The notes under the pieces were generated by a model. It was not told the DNA's origin, did no database searches, and saw nothing but the letters and a program-made list of their open reading frames with translations. A DNA stretch of 64,000 nt from Prorocentrum cordatum (Eukaryota > Sar > Dinophyceae > Prorocentrales > Prorocentraceae), in contig CAUYUJ010022550.1 in NCBI GenBank assembly GCA_963575745.1, positions 15,001 to 79,000 of the forward strand, read 5' to 3'. Below are positions 35,641-45,012 of this stretch, piece after piece (within the stretch, counting starts at the first letter, position 1; every line of letters starts with the position of its first letter). The translations under genes were made by a program, and so were the position numbers.

Positions 35641-37820
35641 GGTCGGTCCTCCCAAAACACAAACCTGAGAAGCCACCAATACGCCAAGTGCGTACGGTAG
35701 AGAAAGAGAGAAAAGGGAGGAGAGGCAGGAGAGGAAAGAAGCGGAGAAAAGGTAAAGCCCAACCCAGGATTGAAACCCATGATACTGAAAGAAATCATGA
35801 ATGACAGACTGTCCAATATCCCAAATGAATCCCACCACTAGGTCCCTCTTGTGTTGAATGAAGATGAGAAACATAATGAAAGAGGTGCCCAAATTTGACT
35901 AACAAGATCTTGAGTGACAATTGGGGCCCAATCTTGGAAGCACATGGTCCCAAGGTCTAAAGTAAGTAAGAGGTGAAGAAAACTTCCATTAAGTCCCATG
36001 AAACCCATTGAACATGAGTAGTGGTCAAGGCTGATATATATGACTGAAAGAGAATCTGAAAGATAAACTGAATGTCCCAAGCGCGCAATGAACCCAGAAG
36101 ATACGGAGGCACACCAGATGAACTGTCAAAGCAGAATGAGATCCCAACTGTGAGAACCCACACCAGGCATGTCGAGGAATATGGAATATGGATGAATTCA
36201 AACGAATATGGAGAACGCAAGTTGGCTGGAAATGTTTATAACCTTTTGTATTTTGCCAACCAACATCGTAGAAATACATGCAAGAGAAATTGAGAGAGAC
36301 TGAGAGTCCTCCAAAAGCCGCAGGCCCACGCACCGCGGACACCAGAAGATTCCAGTCTGAGGGAGTCCCAGGAATGCTCTTCAGCCGTACCTCCAACGCC
36401 ACTTTTCCACGAAGAAATCTCCATCCCACCAGTAATCGGCTAAGTACCACACAACTGGGTGAGGCCAGCCCGAATCGGGATCGATCCACGTGTCAAAGTA
36501 CTCCGTATTCCATACTTTGGTGTAGACTTCGTCTACTTCGCAGTAGTTCCACATTCCGCCCGAGCCGTGTGTCCACTTGAGACGCTTCTTGGCGGCAAGC
36601 TTGACTGGAAGGCAGCGTTTAGCCATCCCCTGGAGTTGGAGGTTTCCCAGCCGTCTCAGACAAGGGCTCCAGTAAGGATTTGAGGCGAAACGGCTACTGA
36701 CCCGCAACAAATTCTGTTCAAGGAACTCTACGAACCCTTTCATCGGGACCCCGAACGTTGACATACAGACCATGATAGCCGCTGTCCCGGCAAGCTTTGA
36801 AGTACGGGATTTTGCACCAGTCATATGTGAAATGAGGACCACCAAGGCCCGACGGTATAAGAAACCGAGCCGGCAACTTGACCACCCTTCGGAATAGTAG
36901 CGGGGAGCAGTATGAAAGTGCCTCAAGATCTTGTTTAGACAGGAAGCAGACTTTGCGGTTAGACCTACAAAGCTTCCCCTGAAAGATAACGTAAGGATCC
37001 GAAGCCGTGTGATGTAGCATACCGAAAGCTTGAGCCCGAGACTGCAGGAGCCGACAGGGGTCATGGGGAGGGAAGGGGCCCACCCTCCCAAACCCAAGGG
37101 AGGAAGACAGACGCCGATGCCCAAAGACTCAGAGGCATCCTGAGGAGGGAAGGATTGTTGCGAAGCCACGGTATCCCTAAGATCGAATGGATCGAGCGGG
37201 TCCCAGATAGAATCGCACAAGTGACATCTCCTGGTGTCAGCCAATCCACTAGGTGGTAGGCAGAAGAAGGGAGAGGAGATCCCAATGGGGTCTCGATTCA
37301 GACCCAAATGCGAATTCCGTGAGGCGTCAAATGCCCCGGCTCCACTAGTATTGAAGCCTGTTCTCTGAGGCCGCAATTAGGTAGGAGACCCAGACCTCTG
37401 AAGATTCCGTGACATTAAATTTGTGCACTTGCATTCCGTGAAACATTGCCACGGCAAACTTCCGAGTATGGGGCGCACATGGGCCACGAAAAAAGCGACG
37501 GTCTTTCCCGGTCCTAGCAAAGACCCATGTTGATCGACAAAAGTCAAAATTGACCGAATGGAGCAGATGATGGGAGAGATCCCCTGAATTATGTTCCAGA
37601 ACCGATCTGGGTCAACATACCCCGCTCCCAACCCAAGCTCCATCAAATCTCCAATAAGCTCTAGCCATCGAGAAGTGTCGGGTTCCCTATTCCATCGCTC
37701 GCGGACCATCCTCTGTACATCGGTGACACGACCAGCGATTGAGCGAAGCTCCTCCATGGATTTAGACGAGGCCCTGGTAGGCTGTCGTCTTTGAAGATAC
37801 CTGGCCATTTGACCCCAAAT
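35640..37820. other. Lower-GC island between purine tracts
   Basis: Base composition drops visibly against both flanks. 35,750-36,300 is A/T-rich with no repeats and no convincing frame. 36,381-37,808 carries the interrupted ORF described separately. Both borders are GAGGA-type purine tracts. The contrast suggests inserted DNA of another origin; its nature is unknown. Confidence 0.55.
36381..37808 (-). pseudogene. Interrupted 475-codon ORF of unknown function
   Basis: From ATG at 37,808 the frame runs 143 codons (RVTDVQRMVRERWNREPD, LELIGDLMELGLGAGYVDP). It meets TAA at 37,377-37,379, then stays open for another 331 codons to 36,381 with an aromatic-rich end (EYFDTWIDPDSGWPHPVVWY, DYWWDGDFFVEKWRWRYG). 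The residue mix is protein-like and not repeat-derived. In a second minus frame, near 36,840-36,900, a stretch with a Leu-Pro...Gly-Leu-Gly-Gly pattern also looks protein-like, so there may be frameshifts. I do not recognise the family. An old integrated RNA-virus-like sequence is possible but weakly supported. Confidence 0.45.
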
Positions 37821-37844
37821 GTTCCACCAGACTGTGAAGAGGAG

Positions 37845-37960
37845 GGGGAGAGGGAGAAAGAGGAAACGGGAGGAGGAGGAAGAAGAAAATGACTACGAGG
37901 AATAACGGAGTGAGGAGGAGGAGGAGGAGGAGGAGGAGGAGGAGGAGGGGGATGGGACCC
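37845..37960. repeat. GAGGAG purine tract
   Basis: GAGGAGGAGG units on the plus strand. It separates the lower-GC island from the 3' side of the LINE element. Confidence 0.85.
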
Positions 37961-40824
37961 AGAACGGCAGCCCCGACCGAACCCATAGGAACGGAAGAGG
38001 GCCGCATTGAAGAACAGGCCTTAGGAAACCCCGAGGCCTCACGAAGAGATCAACCCATAGGTCGATCACGGAAGAGATCAGCCAGATGGCCGATCGGAGC
38101 ACGCAAAGTGCCGCCCGAACCACACCAATACCCATCCAACGACAGGGGGCGGCCGGCGTCAGCCAAGGACCTATACCCGCGGATGGGGGGGGGCCTGGGC
38201 AGGTGAAGCGCAGCTACCACCTGCAGCTGCGCAAAAAAATAATCAGAGCCTGATTCCACTCCCCCGCCCCCGTCCGAGCCAGTCCCTCCACCCAGTAAGG
38301 GCGCTTCCTCAAGACGGTTGGACTGGGCCGCGCTGTCTGCTGCGCTGGCAGGAGCATTCACATGGGGCCTCTGGTGGCAAGGGTATCCCGCTTCTGCGGT
38401 CCTGGCCAGCGTTCACTCTACGCACATGAAGACGAGCGTTCGCAAGCGCCGAGCGATTAGACGGGGGCCCCCGGCAATCTACCTTGAGCAACCTCGCTGC
38501 CTTATACACTTGCAAACTGTAACGACCACAAATCTCACAGACAGCAGCGTTTCCCCAAAAAGGCCAACCGATGGCCAGAGCCCAAAACAGGCGGGCCCGA
38601 ACACGGGGCGGCAAGGACTTTCAGATAGGACTCTCGAGTCCTTGATTCTTTACTGCAGCGACTACAACGGACGGCCCCTGGCCCGAACTCATAACATTCA
38701 TGCTCAGTCACTAAAACAAGGGCGATCACGGGACCAGGGCGTTTTCTCGGCGCCTGCGGAGCCTCGCCAATCTGCTAGCGCATACGCACAGCACCAGAGG
38801 CCACGAAGCCGAGGAAGCGCGCCGTCGACGACGCGAACGTGAGCAGGCCCTTGTGGTTATCCGCCAACGTGTCCGCGACCTGGATTCCACTTGCACCACA
38901 GTTGGCGGACAGGTCCGCCCACGCGTTGCCAATCACATGGGCTGCCGACACACCACGCTCCAAAGCCTCGCTTACATTCTTATGAGCAGGCACCCACGCG
39001 AAGCGCGTCGGCTCCTGATCATCTTTGCATAGAGGAAAGATGTCTCTCCAGATCGCCGCGTGCTTGCTGGCGGCACTCGAAAGATATGGCTCCCATCTTG
39101 TAGCCTCGTCCACGAAGCTCTTGTGATCAGACACCACCAACCCTGGACGCTGCATGTATTCCAGGGCTTGCAAACCTCCATATCTCTCTCCGCGTGGCAC
39201 ACTCTGGTCGACTCCCGGTAATCCACCATACCGAGCTCTGATGGGCCAGCCCGTCGTGGGGCTAAGCTGGACCACCGACCAACCCACGCGGCATAAAGTC
39301 GGATGTGAATTAGGTAGTCCCGATGCATCTGTGTAGCTGATTGCCCCCCAAACACCCCCATCGTCGCCCCATGCGAAAACCGCGGGATGTTCTTCGGGCC
39401 TTGCAGGCTGGAGTGGCTCCGCACGTCAGCTCGAAGGTCTCAGGGTTGCCAAAGTTGCGCACACACGCGTTCAACACCGTGGCCCCGCGAGGATCAGGAC
39501 CGTACAACTGCATCGCGATGCCGCCCATGAGCACTCGCGCACATACTTGAGGATATAACTTGTACTGCCGATCGACGACACGATACAACACGAGCATGAG
39601 GACCGACGTCGCGCGCGTACACCCTGCGAGGACCCCCTGGAGCGACTCAAAGAGGCTGCTGACATTTGAATATGTCCGTCTAGTGCGTGGTACCATATAT
39701 GTCTATAAGATCATCCACATTAGCCGTAATGGATATCCAATTTCGCGCGCCTCTATCATGATCATGCTCCATAATATCGTCTCATAGCATTTGAACCTGT
39801 CAAGCAATACCGTGATAACGTGCTGCTTGCGCGCGTGTGCTGCTTCAGTCGCGAGGTTAAGCTGAAACGTGCAATCACTCGAGGTCCTGCCTGCACCCCC
39901 TCCCCAAAAGGAAGGATGTCGATGATCAAGCTCCCACTGCACACTGAGAGGCCGTCTTAAGCGGCCCCATATCCTCAACAAAGTGTTCAACAAGGCTATC
40001 AAGCGAGTGCCTCCACCTGACTTCGGAAGCCCGCACAGCTCGGCGAAAAGCTGATCCTGCGTCCAGTGACACATCCGTTCGCAAGTACAAAATAGAGCCG
40101 CCATCGCTTCCAGGCCAGCGTCTGAGACAAACCAAAAATGCCGCGGGGGAACTCGAACCTGCCCTCGACCTGTGCGACATGCAAAGGTCCCAATGACGCG
40201 TCTGAGGTCTGTGCCTGACATGGGCGGCAATTGCCCCCACAACTCAGCATCAATTGGTAATGGAAGCCGATGCGCACCGTGTATGCGCCATGTCTTCTTC
40301 CACTTAGCGAGCTCACCATCTGCCAACTCAGGTGGAGCTAAACATCAAATGACTCAAGCGCTAGCTGCAGGCCCTTCAATCGAGTGAATACGCGTGCAGC
40401 CTGGGCCCCGCTCTTGAAAGCCAACGAGGTCCACTCCATCCAAGACTGCTTACGCTGCACCTCAAATATGTCCTGCACTACTGAGTTTTGGCAATCGTGG
40501 CCTCCTACTTGGCCTCCAGCTCGTTAGGAGACTACCACAAAAGAATTCAACTGCATCGTTCTCTAATTTAGAATGAACACTGGTGGCCCTCGCAATCTTT
40601 AGTGCAAAATACCCAGCATCTAGCTGCAGCTTGCCCAACCTCTCGACAGTGGACGGCTCCTGGTTCTGCAGAGGTACGCGTTCCTTCGGCAAGTTTTCAA
40701 ATAAGAAACCAAAAACAAGTGACGACGATGATTGGTACCTGGGCCGCGCCTTCTGTCTGCGCCGCGACCGGCCAGGCGCCCGCCCAGCCGTCCAAGGCGA
40801 GGTGTAGTCTGGCAACCATGTCGT

Positions 40825-41125
40825 ATCCACATCTGCCGTGCCCGCTGGCCGGCACTCTCTGCCTCCCCTATTCCCTATTGGCCGCGAAGGAGGGAAATGA
40901 TCCTCCAAAGGCTGCCGAGGGGCACGGGTCAGTGAGCAGTGCGTATCAGCGGGCACAATACCACGCGTCCAATCCACATCTGCCGCGCCCGCTGGTCGGC
41001 ACGCTATGCCTCCCCTATCCCCTATTGGCCGCGACGGAGGAAACTGATCCCCCAGAGGCTGCCGAGGGGCACGGGTCGGTGTGCAGCGCGCACCAGCGGG
41101 CACAATACCATGCGTAATCGATCCA
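40825..41125. repeat. 147-bp tandem duplication inside ORF2
   Basis: ATCCACATCTGCCGTGCCCG at 40,825 recurs at 40,972. The following words (CCCCTATTCCCTATTGGCCG, GAGGGGCACGGGTC) also repeat. The offset of 147 is 49 codons, so frame is kept. Confidence 0.85.
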
Positions 41126-41150
41126 CTCGCAGCCGTAGATGCCGACGCGG

Positions 41151-41310
41151 GTTCGCGGGGAAGGCCCCCAACCCCGTCCACCGCGGGACCCGCACCGGTG
41201 GACGTAAAGACCGCGGGCGCCGAACTCGATCCACAGGTGGCCGTCGACGACCACGTCGGTTCGCGGGGAAGGCCCCCGACCCCGTCAGCCGTGGGCCCCA
41301 CAGCAGCTGA
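41151..41310. repeat. 108-bp tandem duplication inside ORF2
   Basis: GTTCGCGGGGAAGGCCCCCA at 41,151 recurs (with one change) at 41,259. The offset of 108 is 36 codons. Together with the 147-bp duplication it fills the poorly conserved gap between endonuclease and polymerase. Confidence 0.75.
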
Positions 41311-42544
41311 CATACAGAGAAAGGGCGTCGTACCCGACCCACTCGCCGTAGCCGAATTGCCTGGGGCAACCGAACCAGAGGCGCAGCCTGCGTTCCCATC
41401 GAGAGGCTAGACAAGTCGAGCTTATACTGATCAATCAAGGTGCTGCAAAGTGTAGCAACGCGTCTGATATGCCGAGCCCATCGCTCTGCGATCTTCCATG
41501 AATAACAGACCTCGCCACGAGGGATCTCTGACACAGGCTTCACACCATGCACGACTATGTGTTGAGCTCGTCCTCCTTGCGACAGGCACGGCATCATCTC
41601 GTCGCCCACTATGTCGCGACGGCCCGCCAGTTCCACCTCCAGAGTTTTGAGCACAGCCAACCACGCACACGAAAGCTGCTCGTGGGTAGATACTTACTGC
41701 ACTTGCCTCACCACAGGCTCCCAGCTGCATGGGTATCTCGGACATCATGCCTTCACCTCGGTCGGAAGAGCCTTCGGTTCGATCATCTGCCTGAGCGGAA
41801 CTGCTGCACCCTTCACATTGAGCGGCAAGATCACTGGCAAGTGAAATCTAGCGTCAGCCTCCTCGTTGAGAGGTGGCCGCGAGACACGCGGAACCGGCGT
41901 CGCCGCCAACATGAACCAGTCAATCGTGGTACCTGGCAAGCTCTGTCGGCAAGTGGTGGCGCGGGAGGCGGCAGCAACTCCATCAATAGAGCAATGCCAC
42001 CCCAAGTTGCCAATTTCATCTATGCTCATGTTGTAGTCGCCACCGAGGACCCACAAACATCCTGCTCCTCGCATCTCGTTCACATGCGCTGCAAACTTAA
42101 TTATGCAAGATCTCGACGTTTCGGGCGGACATATTGTCGCATACATACAAGCACATGGGATAAATAATCAGCCCCTTGCTGACGCCCCAATGCACCCTGG
42201 TGGCCAGCAGTCGATGGGGCACGAGCACCCCTTCATCTGTGCCAGGCACCGCAATGATTGTGATCATCTTGCGCGTCAAAAGCGCGACGCCCCCAGATTG
42301 GCCCAAGGCTGGGGTCGACAGCGCAGGGCCCCAAACGACCTGCCACCCCAACTTGGCTAGCTTCGACTGGCAGCCCGCTAGCTTCTCCTTCGTGATGCGG
42401 TGTTCCTGCACACAAATAACCTGAGCTTGACAGCGTGGAAGAAAACTTGCCAACTGCCCAAGCGAAGTGCAACTCAATGTCTCAATAAACGCAGCCTTCG
42501 CCATGGTGGCATAGATCACTGAACACACAAACTGCAAATGCCAG

Positions 42545-43672
42545 TTACGCCTCAGCGCGGGCCTTCTTGGCGAGAGTCTGGAGCCCAGCTGCCGCGCGTT
42601 TAACAGCTGCCCGCAACTGCTCCTCGCTCTCGGGAACTTCCACCCCAAAGGCCTGGAGAAACTCACGAAGCGCTTCAGGCTGCTCGTCGCCAGTGGGAGG
42701 AACATACTGAGGGTGAGAAGGCTGACCATGCTGCACATCGGCTTGAGCCACTCCTGGCTGCACAGGTCGAGCAGGCTCCTGCGCAGCGGCGGCTAGAGAC
42801 GGCCTGCGCGCCACCTCAGCCGCGCGCAACTGGCCCATGACGTTCTTGAGCGAGGCTGCGAGGTTGTCCGCGGCCCCAGACTCGAGACCACGCGCCTTGA
42901 ACAAATCGCCCAGGCCCTCCACGGAGATGCCGACGCTCCCGATCTGCGACTCAAGCTTGCGCTCCGCCAGCGCCTTCGGCATCGAGCCCAGGATCTGCTG
43001 GACCTCGGCCTCCTTGGCGACCAGCTGCCCCAGCACGTCTTGCAACTCCGACTCCGCTTGATCGACGACCGCCTGCGCTGCAACCACTGCCGCCTTTGCC
43101 TGCTCGACCGTCTTCTCCACTCGTTGCTCCTTCTCATGCAGCTGCTTCTTCTGGTTGACCGCGCCATGGGCCCTCCACTCGATGGGCTGGGCCTCGCGCA
43201 GCTTGACCTTGCACGCGTCCCGGTGCCTCTCCAAGCGCAGGCGCCGCTGCTGCGCGAGCTCCGCGTCGGCGCCCTTCGGCGGCGCCATGAGCATGGACTC
43301 AGTCGCAGCAAGTTCGCTCGTGTAGCGACTCTGCTCCTTGTCGTTAGTCGGCGGTACATCCACTTCCATGGATACGCCCTTCTCTCGCGTAGTGAGCTGC
43401 TCTCGAAGTTCGGCAACCTGCTTCTCAAGAGCCTTCTCACGCTTGGACTGAATAGATGCATCCTGGCCACTGCCTTTGCCTTTGCTTTTGGCAGCCTCAG
43501 CCTTCGCCGCTGCGGAAGAGGACGGAGCAGGCGGAGGCTCGAGGCCGAAGAAAGCGATGTCCTTGCTGCAACCACATTCGCCACGGCAAAGCATTGCAAG
43601 TGCGTTGCCCCACCAGCGCCCGCCTTTAGCGTTGGCGCACCAGCGGCAGAGCCACGGCTTAGCCCATGCCAT
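42545..43672 (-). CDS. LINE ORF1 protein, zinc-binding and coiled-coil
   Basis: 375 codons from ATG at 43,672 to TAA at 42,545, without interruption. The frame is open further upstream but has no earlier ATG, so this start is preferred. The N-terminus has a Cys-rich part (LCRWCANAKGG..., CRGECGC), probably zinc-binding. After a Lys/Ala/Ser-rich linker (AKAEAAKSKGKGSGQD) come roughly 200 residues of heptad-like Lys/Glu/Gln/Ala sequence (KREKALEKQVAELREQL, KTVEQAKAAVVAAQAVVDQA) predicted as coiled coil. A Pro/Gln-rich part and a short helical C-terminus (QTLAKKARAEA) follow. ORF1 proteins of LINEs bind the element RNA; here the role is inferred from position ahead of the endonuclease/polymerase ORF. 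It is the best preserved part of the element. Confidence 0.75.
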   Translation of the reverse strand: MAWAKPWLCRWCANAKGGRWWGNALAMLCRGECGCSKDIAFFGLEPPPAPSSSAAAKAEAAKSKGKGSGQDASIQSKREKALEKQVAELREQLTTREKGVSMEVDVPPTNDKEQSRYTSELAATESMLMAPPKGADAELAQQRRLRLERHRDACKVKLREAQPIEWRAHGAVNQKKQLHEKEQRVEKTVEQAKAAVVAAQAVVDQAESELQDVLGQLVAKEAEVQQILGSMPKALAERKLESQIGSVGISVEGLGDLFKARGLESGAADNLAASLKNVMGQLRAAEVARRPSLAAAAQEPARPVQPGVAQADVQHGQPSHPQYVPPTGDEQPEALREFLQAFGVEVPESEEQLRAAVKRAAAGLQTLAKKARAEA

Positions 43673-43896
43673 GCGATCCCGCTGTCCGCGAGATGGGCCC
43701 ACGGCTGCAGAGCGCCACAGAGTGCGACGAAGAAGACCCTCGCAAGGGTCGCGATGGAAGCCGGCGCGGACCCACTGCAGGTCCGCACGTGAGCTCCCGG
43801 GGCGGACCAGCGCTCGAAGGATGATTGAAAGCAAGCTCGGGAAACAGAGCTATCCCGTTCAGGCACGAGGGCGCGGAAGCCCTCTCGCGCAAACAT

Positions 43897-43918
43897 CTTG
43901 AGCCAAAACGGCTACGGA
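43897..43918 (-). other. Relict dinoflagellate spliced leader
   Basis: The minus strand reads T, then CCGTAGCCGTTTTGGCTCAA, then G. The established dinoflagellate leader (22 nt, DCCGTAGCCATTTTGGCTCAAG) differs only at one base (A to G, position 10). An ATG follows directly. A leader in genomic DNA next to a coding sequence is the known footprint of mRNA that was trans-spliced, reverse transcribed and reinserted. Confidence 0.88.
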
Positions 43919-44010
43919 AGGAGGAGGAGGAGGAGGAGGAGGAGGACGAGGACGAGGACGAGGACGACGAGGACGAGGAGGAGGACGAGGAGGAGGACGA
44001 CGACGACGAG
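43919..44010. repeat. GAG/GAC trinucleotide array
   Basis: GAGGAGGAG then GACGAGGACGAG units, directly abutting the spliced-leader relic of the LINE. Confidence 0.92.
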
Positions 44011-45012
44011 GCGGCACCATGCATCCATGTTTTTCGTGCCCGCGTCCTTCCAGGCGCCTCACAGCAATGCCTTCCGTGCCCGCGCCCACTAGGCAGCCCT
44101 CTGGCCAACCAACCAACCAACCGACTGCTCGGCCAAGTTGCCGCTGCAGCTCCACCACGGGGAGCCGACAAACAAACGAACCAACCAGCCGAGGAGCCGA
44201 CCTGCCCACTTGGTTATCAGGAGTGCTCGCCCCCGCGCCTGCACCGCAGTGGCTCGTTAGAATGCCTGCGTACTGTCTGGTGAGATTTCTGTAACCCTTG
44301 ACCCCCCCCCCGTGACTCATAGAAGAGATCACTCCATTACTGTTAGAAGTTCTCAGCCCGTTAGCTAAGATTGCTGGCATGTTTCCCTTAGAAGTTATCG
44401 AATGGTTTCGGTCCATCCCGCCACCGCGCCTGCGCTGCGGTTTAATGACTCGCTATCAGAAAACACTCCCCAGCTGGACGCGCTCGGCAATTGAGTAGAT
44501 GGCGTCGCGAGACCGCTGGTGAAAAGAACTGCTGTCTGTTCCTCTTGCTGTATCACGCTTTCGCGTTTCACTCTCTATCCTTCTGCGTCGGCCTATCCCG
44601 GCAGCGTGCTTGGCTGGTGGGCCCGAGGCCTCTGGAAGCTTGCTGAGGGTAGTGATAGGGGACTCTTAGGCCCCCTGTGGAGCCTATTGGGGCCTTCTGA
44701 GCTTGCTGGGGCTTCTTGAATCCTCTGGAGGGCGCCCTGGAACGTCTGGCGGCCTCCTGGAGGCCTCTCGGCGCAGCTCGAAGGCCACGACCTTTGCGAG
44801 GGGTGCCAAAAAAAACCATTCTGGAGGCCGACGCGAGACACCAAGAAAGCCCGACAAGCGCTCTGGAATATTGGGGTCGGGGCCCCTTGGGAAACTACAA
44901 TTATCGCGCATCGGGGCCGCATGAGCCCTCGGGCATTTCTCTTCGCGCCGAGGGCACAGCGGCGGATCACTCCGTCATTAAGTTACAGTTTCGGCTTCTT
45001 TCTCTGAGGACC
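44011..45012. other. No gene recognised; eroded CTTGGGG-type repeat in part
   Basis: 44,100-44,190 has AACCAACC runs. 44,620-44,790 has loosely repeated words such as GGGGCCTTCTGAGCTTGCTG and GAGGCCTCT, related to the decamers at 29,220-29,400. The frames that stay open show no domain. Confidence 0.4.

Larger units (their letters stand above)
38309..42504 (-). pseudogene. LINE ORF2: endonuclease, reverse transcriptase, RNase H (decayed)
   Basis: ATG at 42,504 begins an APE-like endonuclease with QVICVQEHRI and SGGVALLTRK. After a frameshift near 42,130 it continues with WVLGGDYNMS and a Thr-Ile-Asp-Trp motif. The polymerase part is seen near 40,000-40,100 (LPKSGGGTRLIALLNTLLRI), 39,760-39,800 (VLLDRFKCYE) and 39,600-39,650 (LQGVLAGCTRATSVLMLVLY). 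At the catalytic box, where Y-x-D-D is expected, the sequence reads VLMGGIAMQLYG, so both aspartates are lost. An RNase H-like domain lies at 38,790-39,287 (QSVPRGE, WVPAHKN, IGNAWADLSANCGA). The end has CSRC, GHRLAFLG and CEICGRYS zinc motifs. Several frameshifts separate these pieces, so the element cannot encode a working polymerase. Confidence 0.8.
38309..43918 (-). mobile_element. LINE-type (non-LTR) retrotransposon with 5' spliced-leader relic
   Basis: Reading on the minus strand, the element starts with a spliced-leader relic (43,897-43,918) and a 5' leader of about 225 bases. An intact ORF1 follows (43,672-42,545), and after 40 bases a decayed ORF2 (42,504 to about 38,309). ORF2 has an endonuclease, a reverse transcriptase, an RNase H and a C-terminal zinc-binding module. 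No long terminal repeats were seen. The element is bordered by GAG/CCT-type arrays on both sides (43,919-44,010 and 37,845-37,960). The exact 3' end and any target-site duplication are not visible, and no poly-A tail is evident. Confidence 0.8.
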
